DNA of 64,000 bases, taken from assembly GCA_947652605.1 (NCBI GenBank), contig OX393579.1, positions 20,977,674-21,041,673 on the forward strand. Direction: 5' to 3'. This document shows, one piece after another, positions 44,516-55,982 of this stretch (position 1 is its first letter; every line of letters starts with the position of its first letter). Source of the stretch: Elmis aenea. Lineage: Eukaryota > Arthropoda > Insecta > Coleoptera > Elmidae. The position numbers and the translations under genes were made by a program. Under the pieces are notes generated by a model. It was not told the DNA's origin and did no database searches. It saw only the letters and a program-made list of their open reading frames with translations.

Positions 44516-46309
44516 TATTGTTATAGACACGTTTGCAGTCTGCTTCGCGAAAAGCACTAGAAGACACCGGAAGTACATGACTTTAACTCGGAGCCGGCAG
44601 CGAAAGTATTAAGGGCTCGCTTAAAGAGGCATCTCACATAAAACTAATATTCACGCGAACAATATCGCTGGGACAAAAGTCAATTTAAAAACAAAACTGG
44701 TATACTTTAATTACACAAATTAAATATAGTAACAACGCTATATCCAAGTGATTCATTAATACTAACATTTTACTTAAAACATTGTAATTACTGTACTGGT
44801 GTTGGTTGAAGGCGTAAACCTTGTTACTTTTTTTGTTGGATTGTGGTAGCGATGTCGATTTGATAAAAAGACCATTATACAGAGTGCATTATATTAATGT
44901 ATGTACATACACAGTTACACAGAAGTTTTAGTAACCTAATAAAAGCCAATATGGCGCCTAAAAAGCATTAAACATTTTGATGATAGTCTAAAACAGATGT
45001 AATGCTTGATACAGCATGTAGCAAATATATATTTGCATTAAAAAAGTGTTTTACATGTTCGATTTCATATCTTTCTTATTTTTAAAACTTAATAGTTAAC
45101 GTCGTATTAAAGTAGTTTTATTTGGTTTTGTGTTCACTAGAAATATGTGTTTTTGATAGATCACAGATCTACGAGTTTCAATTTAAAAGAAAACTTAACT
45201 CTAAAAAGACAATGTTTTGAAACTAAATGGAGTACGGAGTCAGCGACCTCGTGATTCTGTCTTCGTGTATATGTGCGATACATCATCGATATTATTTTCA
45301 CGCAAGAAAAGTATAACTGGAAATCAACAGTGTACGTGGATTATAATTAAACTTGGGAGTGGAGAAAGATTCTTTTTTACCCGTTACGTATCTGTAATTA
45401 GAGCTGAAATTATGGATTTTTAAAGCGTTTTGCAGGTTTCTTAATATTTTTTGATTAAGAATGGAGAAAGGTCGTGGAATATTAAGACCGAGGCTTATTT
45501 TAATGCTGATCATTAGAAATTTATTAGGTTTTATAAGACAAGGGGTTTAAAAAGACGTTTACTACTTATTGCAGTTTTGTTGACATTTTAGTGTATAATA
45601 TGGGTATAGATTTAAAATGTTTTGTATAATGGATTATGATTGGCTTAAAAATAATTATCGAAAAATCTTTTATCTAACATTTTATCAAGGTATAACATTT
45701 TACAACTGCATATTTACTGGTTTAAACCAGAAACTTTTATATTTTGTTTAATTTTAGGAAAATCTGGCAGGGCGGAGCCCTGCTATTGGGTAGATTATGC
45801 ACCAAGGGCGCCTGAATAAGATGGGCGTCTATTTTATAAGAAAAATTAAATAAATTCGCCAGTATTTTCTACGTGCAATGATATTTGCATAATTAAAACA
45901 ACTATACTATAAAAATAAATATTTGAACATAAGATAACAACAATAAAGTCGGAATCAACAGTTATGTAGTATGTCTAAGTTACAAAATAGACGAGCAAGG
46001 GTCGAAATAAAACAATTGAAGTCGGTTATTGTTTTTTCCATAGCAATGTTGATTCTTAACTTGGATTTTGCACTTATTAAGTTATTTTGCTTACTTTAGA
46101 AAATAGACATTTAAAATAGTATCTATATCATTGTAAAAGGAAAAAATAATCTTTGTATCTAACAATAAGCCATCACGTACTACGCCTGCTCTTAAAAAAA
46201 AAAGTTGTTTTATTATACATATACATATATCTCGTACGGCAATTGTAAATAAAAATTGGTTTATTAACTTTTTATAACAAACAAAATCTAACAAAATGTA
46301 TTCTATGGC
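44516..46309. other. No recognised gene
   Basis: AT-rich sequence with no coding motif. A small GC palindrome, CAGGGCGGAGCCCTG, lies at 45769-45783 and may be the end of an old repeat. Composition is slightly CG-richer near 44540-44640. Confidence 0.35.
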
Positions 46310-46475
46310 ATTTCTGTGTATTCGCAACGATAGCCGAGAGATTTGAGTTTAAAAAGTTTGATCGATTTCAGTTTTTTCGTTATATCACGCAAGCCATGGA
46401 ATTTCTAAACAAAACAAAATTTTGTTTACAATACACTCCTAAACGGCTCAATTTTGTCTTATTTAACCAACCCTG
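46310..46475. mobile_element. Single TACAGGGTTGG-type element end
   Basis: Read on the minus strand from 46475 it begins CAGGGTTGGTTAAATAAGAC, the same terminal style as families A to D here. No partner end was found. The left limit is a guess. Confidence 0.4.
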
Positions 46476-46479
46476 TATT

Positions 46480-46918
46480 TTCATTATTTACGGATATAGC
46501 AATAGTACCACATGGAAAAGTAAAACACACTGTTTATTTGGAATGATAAAAAAATAAGGAATTAAAATAGGCTTACTATAGCTTTCATGAAAAAAAGGTA
46601 ATTTGTGTCATAACTTTTTAACAGCAAGCGTAAAAAATATTTTTTTAGTACCTATCATCGAATTTTACTTAAAAATATCTAAAAATAATCTCCATAAATG
46701 TTTTCGATATTTACAATAATAACGGAGACATGACACATTAGTATGACGAAAAAATAACTTTTTTTCTAATAACTTAAAAACCAGATATGATAGAATATTG
46801 TTAAAAACGGTTCTGAGTTTGTTTAAAAAAACTGCAAATCTTTAGTAAGTTAACCGTTTCTCTATCTTGAATGTTAAGCGAGATACCCATGTAATCCCAT
46901 CAAATTTGGACTGCCCTG
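46480..46918 (-). mobile_element. Family C element, partial copy 2
   Basis: Read inward from 46918 on the minus strand: CAGGGCAGTCCAAATTTGAT, GGGATTACATG, AGATAGAGAAACGGTTAA, then more than 400 bp collinear with 30905-31330 (GTCATACTAATGTGTCAT, TTAAAAAGTTATGACA). The other terminus is missing. Confidence 0.7.
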
Positions 46919-48556
46919 TACAAGTACCTACATACGTGAATACAATTAAAAAAATCAAATGACGACCAATCAACTAAAACTAAAGCTTAAATTTTCTTTT
47001 GTTAAGTACAAAATATAAAAAAGTTCTAATTAGGTGTCCTAAGGTTACAGTTTCGTATATCTAACGATTATGTTTGTTAGAAACACGTTTCCATACTTTA
47101 AGTCTGCTTTGTATAAGAATCGATATATTAGTGAAATAAAATAAAATAACCCTTTGAAAACACTGATTAATTTTTCTTAAATCCATCCAATTTATTTTGC
47201 AATGTCTAACTTTGTTAATTTTAACAACTCTCAAACTCTTACTTGATTAACTTTACTCATATAACGCTGTAGATTATTGCCATTTTGTATAATATAATAA
47301 AACTAACCTTTGCGAATTGAATTTGACATTTAAGGTTGTATCTGATCTCTGCTGGATATATTATCCATAAATTGGTGTCTACTCAAATGTCATCTTTTAT
47401 AATATTTCAGCATATGGAAGCAAAATCACAATATAAAAAACGTTCGTGTGACTTGCTTTAGTTATATACTTTCAAAATACTTTACTGGTCTTTAATACCA
47501 CAATATTTGTTTGCTTTAAGTGTATTTTATTGTTTTGATTTTGCACTATATTAATTTGTACTTGTTTACGAAATAAATGCATAAGATACAGCCTACTGGT
47601 CCATATCTTAAATAAACTGCGTCATACATCCAACAATAATAAAGAAAATTTATGATTTCATCTAGTTTAGGAGAAACTAATCAAAAGGCGACAGCGTAAT
47701 CCAACTTGCTTATAGATAGCAAAGCAGTTTTTAACTCTTTAAACAAGCAGACTAAGGAACATTGTCAAGTTTTCTTTAACAAATGATAGTTGGCTTATAT
47801 TGCTACTTTTTACTAAATCTAAACTGACCAAAAGACATTCATTATATTAATAAACTCTTAGGGATAAAAAAGTTTTCCCTTTGTAAATTTAACAGTACAC
47901 AAAGATAATAATGTTATCCGACGTAGGTTCAGTCCTGAATTTTCATACAAGTATATTTCTCACCGAAACATTTGTTTATGTATGTACATCAAACACATTT
48001 TTTTTACTTTACCTCAACAATTATTTTGAATTTATAAATTACAAAAAAAAACTAAACTAAAATAACTGTGTGTTTTTGACGACCTTGTTATATGTACATG
48101 AGGTAACTTTCAAAGCAGTGCTTGTGTCAATTATTTAAATTGACTAAACATTGTGTTTACACGCCCAGTAAACAAAACACAGACTCTTTGATAAATAAAA
48201 AAAAAAGAAATACAATATTTGAAATATACTCATGTTCTGAAATTGTTTGACAATAGTTTATAGTTATAAAATAGTCTAAAATTTAGACTCTAAATGGTGT
48301 AAATTTGTAACAATTTAACATTATTAATACAAAAGTACTCATTCGTACGTTTTGACTTCTGGTAAATTATTAAGATTTAGTGATACGAAGCCCAAGTTAA
48401 AATTATTGAGGAATAAAAAAACTTATAGGCCGTGGTAAAATAAATTCGCACCACCGTGTTATTTGGATCTTTCCCTAACATTTTAGGTTTTATTTTCAGT
48501 TAAGATAGTTAGAAGCTACTTTATTAATTTCTTAAAATAGTAAAAGTAGTGAAAAA
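46919..48556. other. No gene or repeat recognised
   Basis: AT-rich DNA with no terminal repeats or coding motifs until the mariner start. The 100 bp before 48557 may include the mariner 5' leader, but no terminal repeat was identified. Confidence 0.45.
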
Positions 48557-48945
48557 ATGGAGTTAAACCGAGAGCATATTCCAGTTCTGGTTTATTACAA
48601 TCTTAGAAAGGAAAAGTTTAGATATAAGTACCGCTGGTATAAACGAAAAATGACTCTGTTCAGCATAAAAAAATACAAGACGGCCTCCAAGGGCAGTAAC
48701 CAAAGAAAGATTGCTGCTGTAAAAAAAATTGGAGATAAACCATCTGTACGGTAATAAAGCATCAACCTAAAATTGGATTCTTGGCTGTTAGAACAATCCT
48801 CCGCAAACACTTACATTTTCAATAATTTGTTTGTCGTTTTGTACAGCATAATCTATTCAAAAAACAAAGCGTGTAAGAGTTTGTTCGGAAACTAAAAATT
48901 TTCTCAGTAATAGCACACACCGCATGTTTTCCAAAATTGCGACAT
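48557..48945 (+). pseudogene. mariner transposase N-terminal part
   Basis: The frame starts MELNREHIPVLVYYNLRKEK, close to the MEL.REH.RA...Y.FR.G start of mariner transposases. The first HTH is shortened, then (R)KIAAVKKIGDKPSVR, a stop, and in another frame TILRKHLHFQ, stop, FVCRFVQHNLFKKQSV, which matches the ILH.HL..RKLC.RW.PHNL...Q block. The expected 120 or so residues in between are compressed to about 80, so a deletion is likely. The family D element interrupts it at 48954. Confidence 0.6.
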
Positions 48946-49518
48946 ACGATGTACAGGGTGGGCAAATTTCGATGTTTTCATAGGGAATCTCGGTAACTAT
49001 AAGAGTTATCGAAAAACGGACCTTGCATCCTCGATCTCTTTTTTCGAGAAAAAGTTAATGGTAAAAATTAAAATTAGTTATCGTCTTTCGTTTTCGAGTT
49101 ATCACCGATAACTCGATTTTTCGTTTTATGACTATATCTCGCTTGTTTATGACAATAAAGAAAAATAGTTTTGACGTTCTACAGGCACTTTTTTGATAAG
49201 AATGCAGTGGCGTAAACAATTTTTCAAAAAAAACCGTCGAAATTCAAGTTGTGACATAACGTTGAATTTTTTTAAATACAACCCATAGTTGGCTGTTTTC
49301 CCCATTCCAATGATATGTGGGTCGATTTATTCATTTTCCTTACAATCTAGCAAAAATTTGGTAATTTTTCATGTTTTATTTTTTCTAGTAGTAGGCTTAT
49401 GTCATTAACAATATACCTGGTAAAACAAACGGTCATTTCGTTGTTTTAACGATAATTTGACAGAAACAATCACGTTTAATTGTGGATTGTTTTTATTTTT
49501 GTACCTTAAAAACACGAA

Positions 49519-49596
49519 ATGGCTTACACATATTACGAAAAGTATGATATGTTAGATGGTTCTATTCAAAGTAATAATAATTCTGACTGCAAGTGA
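49519..49596 (+). pseudogene. DUF4817-like transposase start codons at the palindrome apex
   Basis: The frame MAYTYYEKYDMLDGSIQSNN, NSDCK, stop is colinear with the longer fragment at 15637. MAYT..EY.. is the usual opening of DUF4817-type transposases. After the first helix the sequence turns into the mirrored arm. On its own it is too short for a firm call; the match to 15637 supports it. Confidence 0.55.
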
Positions 49597-49944
49597 CACA
49601 TCAAAGACAATTTATATAAAATTAGTAATAATAATATGAATGAATTAAGAGTAAATTTTAATTTAATTAAAATAAGTTTCACTTGCAGCTTCAAAATCAT
49701 ACTTTTTGTACTATTCGTAAGCCATTTCGTGTTTTTAAGGTACAAAAATAAAAACAATCAACAATTAAACGTGATTTTTTCTGTCAAATTATCATTAAAA
49801 CAACAGAATGACAGTTTGTTTTAATAGGTACAGTCTTAATAACATAAGCCTACTAGTAGAAAAAAATAAAATATGAAAAATTACCTAATTTCTGCTAGAT
49901 TGTAAAAAAAATGAGTAAATTGACCCCACATGATATATGTATAT

Positions 49945-50755
49945 CAGGGGTCGGCAACCTTTTTGATAAGAAGGGCACCCCGAATAGCTAACTTATGACA
50001 AAGGGCACTTTTCATTTATTTTCCAAGCTAAAGTGCAGGGATTGGCAAATAGGATTAGATCAGTGTGCCAAGTATTAAAACTAGTTAGGTTAGACCGCTG
50101 GCAACTTTTTCCAAATTAGTTGGGTTAGACCGCTGGCAACTTTTTCAAAATTTGTTGGGTTAGACCGCTGGCAACTTTTTCAAAATTTGTTGGGTTAGAC
50201 CGCTGACAGCTCTTTCAAAATTTGTTGGGTTAGACCGCTGGCAACTTTTTCAAAATTTGTTGGGTTAGACCGCTGGCAACTCTTTCAAAATTTGGGCAAC
50301 TTTTTCAAAATTTGTTGGTTTAGACCGCTGGCAACTCTTTCAAAATTTGTTGCGTTAGACCGCTGGCAACTCTTTCAAAATTTGTTGGGTTAGACCGCTG
50401 GCAACTCTTTCAAAATTTGTTGGGTTAGACCGCTGGAAACTTTTTCAAAAAATTTGTTGGGTTAGACCGCTGGAAACTTTTTCAAAAAATTTGTTGGGTT
50501 AGACCGCTGGAAACTTTTTCCAAAGGAATATCTCATACCATTTTAGCTAGTTATGGTATAAAGATATGAAAATTTTTGATATTTAAAAATACTTAGCGTG
50601 CCGTCGAAAATCTCTAGCGCGTGACACCTATTTGCCATCCCTATAATAGTGCGACAAACAGCACGTCATTGGGAAAGTGGTGGGTTTACAAGTTATTTTA
50701 CGTTAGTGGCGGGCACTTTCAAAATGCTTCGCGGGCACCACGTTGCCGACCCCTG
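49945..50755. mobile_element. hAT MITE, CAGGGGTCGGCAACC ends, with minisatellite
   Basis: The left end CAGGGGTCGGCAACC is mirrored by GTTGCCGACCCCTG. The 8-bp duplication atgtatat is perfect (49937-49944 and 50756-50763). GGGCACTTTTCA and GGGCACTTTC are subterminal repeats. Its centre is a 35-bp minisatellite. No transposase. It is inserted in the right arm of the family D foldback. Confidence 0.9.
50083..50522. repeat. 35-bp minisatellite, about 12 copies
   Basis: The unit contains GGGTTAGACCGCTGGCAACT followed by TTTTCAAAATTTGTT. TTAGACCGCTG occurs 12 times, usually 35 bp apart. One interior unit is truncated (near 50290), and the last units have GGAAAC instead of GGCAAC and extra A residues. 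Confidence 0.95.
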
Positions 50756-51164
50756 ATGTATATCATTGAAATGGGGAAAAATCCTCTTTCTCGCCACAGC
50801 CAACTGTAGGTTCTATTTAAAAAAATACAACTTTATGTTACAACTCGCATTTCGATATTTTTTTGAAAAATTGTCTATGCCACTGCATTTTCATCAAAAA
50901 AGTGCCTGCCGAACGACAAAATTATTTTTCTTTATTTTCATAACCAATTGAGATATAGTCATAAAACGAAAAGTCAAAATATCGAGTTATCGGTGATAAT
51001 TTGAAAACTAAAGACGATAACCAATTTTAGTTTTCACCATTAACTTTTTCTCGAAAAACGAGACCGAGGAGGCGGGGTCCGTTTTTCGATAGAAATTTTA
51101 CCACCCTGTACTTCAGTTCACACTTTTGGCGAAGAATACATTTTACTCTTAAGTTTATTATTTT

Positions 51165-51690
51165 ATTTATGGCTAGTGATCGTCTTCATAATGTGGTTGG
51201 GCCCCCCAAACAAAGTATGACGCAATTCGCAGGTCCAAAGCAATTATTACACAGTAAAAAAAATTAGACACAACCAACTTAACAACACTTTTTCGACTGG
51301 CTCTAAATTTCCGGAGGTTGTTCTTAACTACCTAAGCGCAATCGTCCTAAGATTTTGGGTACATATGGCCCTCCGTAGTAATTTTGTGCATATCTGTCAT
51401 TCTTTCCTATAAGCACATATTGTACGTGTAGTGTGTCCTATTTATGATGTACAAATTTATCAAAAATTCATTTGTTGATCGACAAAATCCAAAAACTGAT
51501 GTTGTACTCTAAGTTATGACCGTAATATTTTAACGTTAATTTGTTTTACTGCAGTTAAAATCCTGATAAATTGACCCTTTTTAGGTAAATTATGCGTCAG
51601 TGCTTGTTTCATGTTATTCATTTAAAAAATAAATGAAACAACATTGAAGTAAAATAAAAATAGTTGATACCAGTCACAATACCTACTTGT
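51165..51690 (+). repeat. Unclassified dispersed repeat, copy 2
   Basis: Colinear with 44085-44515 through the blocks listed there, but with an extra piece around 51370-51450. It lies between the family D element and the mariner C-terminal part. Nature unknown. Confidence 0.6.
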
Positions 51691-51839
51691 TAAGAGTCGT
51701 GAATTAATTCACGAAGAAAAACAAATTGTGACAATAACCGCAAAGCAGCAAGCAATGATAAAAGTAATGTTTGCAGTTGTCTCTAGGGGTACAGGCCTGG
51801 TCTGCAATTGAGCTAGATGCACAGAAGACAATTGCATTT

Positions 51840-52145
51840 AAATGGTTTAACGTTATCGTGCCTTCAATTCTTAAGTGTTTGAGTGAAAAAAAGTTGGACA
51901 TAATGGAGCATCCACCAGACTAACCTGACTTGGCAATGTGCAACTTTTGGTTACTTTTGGGCTTAGAAGACACTTGCAGGGTAGAAGGTTCTTGCCTAAG
52001 AAAGAGATCGGTATACTGCCCTTTACATTATTTTTGTAAATATTTCGAAAAAAGATTCGTTGGGAGTTTTTAAGGAGTGGAATTTAATAACGGTAAAATG
52101 CATTATTGCTGCAGGGATCAGCTTTGATGAGGTTAAAAAAGAAAT
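51840..52145 (+). pseudogene. mariner transposase C-terminal part
   Basis: The frame reads KKLDIMEHPPD, stop, PDLAMCNFWLLLGLRRHLQG, RRFLPKKEI, matching the mariner block K..(L/V)....HPPYSPDLAPCDF.LF..L..HL.GR.F. The Y before SPDL has become a stop, and the catalytic Asp of CDF is Asn here (CNF). After a shift it continues FKEWNLITVKCIIAAGISFD, which fits the F.EW...(H/L).KCI...G.YF tail. Dead. Confidence 0.75.
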
Positions 52146-53158
52146 TTGCAACAAATTCAAATTTTTACTAAAACGTCACAAGTATATTTATTAGATTATC
52201 TGTCGTGGTTACAATAGCAAAGCATTCTCTCGTATATTTGCGTGTTATAAATGAAGAGAAAACGTAAAATTACAATTTCAGATTCGTTCCATCGTCTATG
52301 CACGCAACTAGCATTTCCCCAACCGTTCCGGTTACTATATTTGAATATTCTATTCATTTGTATATTTTCGTATGAATTAAACCAAAGTCTTTAGGGTCCA
52401 AACTCATTAAAAGTTTGTCTAAATTCCAAATCGCTGAACCCAAAATGTTGTTCATTGTACGCACCTGATTAATTTAATTGGAATAAGTTCGATTAATATT
52501 CGGTTTATAACGAAGTTCTAAATAGAAATTTAAGCTGAAAATTTTTAAGCAAATGCAATTTAAAAAGTTTACCAATTTATTCGATTGAAATATACGAAAT
52601 GTGGGTAACAAGTTTAAATAAATTGCCCAATAAACGTTCATGTTTGCTAAATTTACTTTTCAAAATTAAATTTCCTTTAAAGTGCGTTAAACTTGTGTCA
52701 GAAATCCTTGAGATTTGTTGGAATTTTCCCCATTTTTAAGATCTACAGTGGAAATTAATGTTCAGTCACCAGGTTCAACTTTGACCTGTTTAAGATTATT
52801 TCATTCCTGTTTTCTTATTTCGTTTTGTTCGATATTCTTTAAAAATTTGTTCACAACTCACCATGTTTTAAAGATTAAATTTTTTAAATTCATGGATAAA
52901 AAATATTGTTTAGAGTTAATAGTTCTACATTTAAAGTGACGTTCAAGTGTTTTTACATTTCCAATTTAATTGATATGTTGCAAATTTATTATGATTGCGG
53001 ATAAACAGCACACAAGCTTTACAAATGTATAATAAATTCGTAAATGCGAGGCACACTGAGAAGATAGCAAAAAACTAACAAACAATGAAGTAAAATAGAA
53101 ACTGAAAATTAAACGAATTGCTAAGACTGTTATCCATGTGTTTTTATTGGAGCCACAT
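52146..53158. other. No gene or repeat recognised
   Basis: AT-rich, with a 74-codon plus frame (52715-52939) of no recognised type. Confidence 0.4.
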
Positions 53159-53320
53159 GAAAATTTGGAATATTCAAATATGGAATGTTCAAGAATCATT
53201 CAAATCTTGAATCGTTTAACGCTGGAATCACTCAACGTAAGAATCATGCAACGATGGAACCATGCAACACGGGAATCATTCATCGCTGGAACGCTCAAAT
53301 CTGGAATCCAGAAATTAAGA
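53159..53320. repeat. Degenerate 15-17-bp minisatellite
   Basis: GGAATCACTCAACG, AGAATCATGCAACGAT, GGAACCATGCAACAC, GGGAATCATTCATCGCT, GGAACGCTCAAATCT are successive units built on GGAATCATTCAACG. About 9-10 diverged copies. Confidence 0.6.
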
Positions 53321-53474
53321 ATGATTATTACCATTGCAAATATGTGTCAATAAAAACATCACTATCAGCAGGCAAATATATTTTTTAAACAGCATAAAAA
53401 GTGGGTAGTCACAAAAAAAAATTAAGTTGTTGCCCAACTTTGGTTAATCCAAAATAAATGAAACCAGGTAAACA

Positions 53475-53682
53475 TTTCACACTGGTGACAGAAAAAAAGA
53501 TCCTACAATTTTTTTGAAAAATCCATCCCATTTGACACTGGTGACTAAAAATAAGGTCCTCCAATTGTTTTTAAATCCGTCCCGTTTCACACTGGTGACT
53601 TTTTATTTCAATAAATAGTTTTCTCTTTTATTGCTTTGCGCTCCTTTCAAATGTTTGGCGTGCCCTACAGCTTTAGAACCAC
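53475..53682. mobile_element. hAT terminus with internal 55-bp tandem units
   Basis: The right end ...GGCGTGCCCTACAGCTTTAG, AACCACTG is the inverse of CAGTGGTTCT-type hAT ends. Before it are three units starting TTTCACACTGGTGAC or TTTGACACTGGTGAC, about 54 bp apart. The other terminus was not found. Confidence 0.55.
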
Positions 53683-54277
53683 TGTCTTAGGCTATTTATC
53701 AAACCTGTATTTTCGCAGTTATAAAATGAGGCGCTGTTTATAGTGACAGAAAGTTTATATGATAGTATTAGTTTATACAATATAACTTTAAATAATTCAT
53801 GTTGTTTGTTGGTTTATATAAATATTTAATTTCGGAAAGACGAAGTGACGAAGCAGGCGACGCTGTGTATTTCTTTAATAGCGAAATTAAAATTTGTTAT
53901 TAAATGCTTAAGCATTTTTACATCTACTAGAATTTTGTAAACGTTAAATCGATACAGCTTTGTGGAAAATTACCCTTTTATAATAAAATGTAACGACTTT
54001 CTTTAGTATTACTACAAAAAGATTCGTTCAAATTGTTTGCAAAGATTTATTTAAATTAATATGATTACACTTTGACAGGCGTAGAATTAGAAAAAGGAGA
54101 TAAAGCACAAAACAATTTTTAACTACACTTTACATTTCTATCGGAATACAAAAATAAATAACAAGAATTACTTACGTCCGAAAAAATTAAATATTTGAAT
54201 AAAGTCGAGGATACTTTTTTAGTTTTAATAAAATCTATGCAAATTAAAAAACTTTTTACCGTGTAACCGCTATCATA
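53683..54277. other. No gene or repeat recognised
   Basis: AT-rich sequence without supported features. Confidence 0.45.
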
Positions 54278-54544
54278 CAGTGCTGGCTAAGAGTATGGAA
54301 ACAGGTATACAACCTTATAGGTACATTATTTGAAGTAAATTTGAACTGGAATCCAAAAATATAAAAATATACAGGTTGTTCCTTTAAAAATTGGTGTCTG
54401 TTTCCGGTTGAACCGGAAGTCGTTTGCAATCTCAATACTCGCATCAAATCCGGAACAAAGGATAATACCAAATTTCATTGTAATTTCTTCAATAGTAATC
54501 CAGATATTTCCTTGTTTACATACTTTCACACAGCATTCCATACT
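54278..54544 (-). mobile_element. Short Tc1-like element
   Basis: After a TA the left end is CAGTGCTGGCTAAGAGTATG followed by GAAAC; the other end, read inversely, gives TGCTGTGTGAAAGTATGTAAAC, the usual shape of insect Tc1-like terminal repeats. The interior matches the inverse of 21722-21960. CTTCCGGTTCAACCGG-like and TTTTTGGATTCC words are shared. Non-coding; right boundary approximate. Confidence 0.55.
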
Positions 54545-55386
54545 GTTTTATCGTGATGACTACAAATTTTAGGTATCACTTCCTAATAAATTATTTTTTA
54601 AAATTTTAGGTTGATACGTGCAGACGTTTATACGTCAATGAGAATGACTTGAAAATGTAATCGATGATTTTTTTTCCATAGTTCATTTGGGTTTAACTAA
54701 GAAATGTGAATTATATTAAAACAAACAGCATTGTCTTTCAAATTTACACTTTTAAGTCGTAAATTACAGAACCTAAAACGCCACATTTAATTTAAAAAGA
54801 AATAAATTATGGCCGATGGAAACCAAGTCGTCCATACATGCGTTTGGAGACATGATTAGGTCTCTGGCAAATGTCATTCTGACAATCAATGGTTTCTCAT
54901 ATATCACTATGTCCGCTGCTTTCAGGACTTTTTTCGACAGTTGTTCACATCAATCAATATGTACAATAGGTTTTCCAGTTTGCGCTGCGAGACGAACAAA
55001 TGTAAATGCATTTTACACCTTGTTTTGTTTAAAGAAGAAATTTTGAATTAAAAAGTTTAAGGTAGGTAAGTGTGATATATTTTGATTTTTTTTTTGAAAT
55101 GAAGTAGCAAAAAATTCATTAAACTTCAAAACAACGTTAAAATTATCTATTTTCTTACTGCTTGTAAAGATAATCTGCAAATTGTTTCTCTGTCTTAATA
55201 AAAAACGTATTAGCATTACCTTAAGTTAACGGTTGGTCTAAGAAATGAATAAAAAACTTTTTTAATGTAATTGTAGTACATTTTAATTGCCTTTTATGTG
55301 TATCTCAGTAACTACATAATTTAAAAAACTATTAAGGTTTCCATCATAATAAACGTAAAACAGTGATTCTTAAGGAACTACTTCAC

Positions 55387-55456
55387 TTTAGCGGCAGTTG
55401 TCGAAAATTGATAAAATTTTGTGGGTTAATAAAACTAGACTTGCTGAACTCAAATA
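55387..55456. repeat. 70-bp direct repeat, first copy
   Basis: TTTAGCGGCAGTTGTCGAAA continuing to CTTGCTGAACTCAAATAT; about 97% like 55983-56051, 596 bp downstream. It flanks about 0.5 kb of unassigned DNA. Confidence 0.85.
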
Positions 55457-55982
55457 TGTTAAAATTACTTGGCGCTCTCATTTAATAAGCGTAAAAATTC
55501 AATATAAAAGTTCCGTTTGACAGTTAGGTTAGGTTTTTTAATTCGAATTTTCTCATGTTAGGATGGCTAAATTATCTGTGTAAAGTGTACAAATATGATT
55601 ATAAGGCATAAATGAAACTATATTTGTATTGATTTTGTGTTAAAATAAGCTTAAAATAACGTAAATCTTATAACATACCCAAGTACACAACTGTCATTTT
55701 TTGCCGTCTTGACTTACTTTTTCCACCTTTCTTGACCTTTCTGAGATAGTAAGGTGGACTCATTTAGATCTATAAGGATCAGATCAGTTTCAGTTGGAAC
55801 TAAAATTTTAATTTTAAGCGACCCTTAATTTATTTTTTTAACAAATAACTTGTAATTTGAGAGTGGTAGTTAATAATGCTGGTTGATTAACCTTATTTCA
55901 CTCTTAACTTTCTGTGAAAAAACACTCATGAAACGTAATTTTCACAGACGTCATTTACTAAAATGAGATTAATTAGAATGCC

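Larger units (their letters stand above)
48954..51108 (+). mobile_element. Family D foldback element with transposase start
   Basis: Begins CAGGGTGGGCAAATTTCGAT, ends AAATTTTACCACCCTG, flanked by TA. Once the nested hAT (49945-50755) is removed, the right arm mirrors the left: CGATAACTCG, GAAAACG, TTAACTTTTTCTCG, and TACAAAAATAAAAACAATC against GATTGTTTTTATTTTTGTAC. The apex (about 49555-49690) follows the first 26 codons of a DUF4817-like gene. The copy at 15079-16518 shares the left half. Confidence 0.8.
48557..52145 (+). mobile_element. mariner element, decayed and split by nested insertions
   Basis: N-terminal transposase sequence at 48557-48950 and C-terminal sequence at about 51840-52145 are in the same orientation. 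A 2.16-kb family D foldback lies between them (48954-51108), followed by an unclassified repeat (51165-51690). The mariner middle with its first two catalytic Asp residues was not found. Terminal repeats are not recognisable. Confidence 0.6.

Noticed and set aside
55523..55535. TTAGGTTAGG as an interstitial telomere
   Set aside because: Only two units; common by chance in insect DNA.
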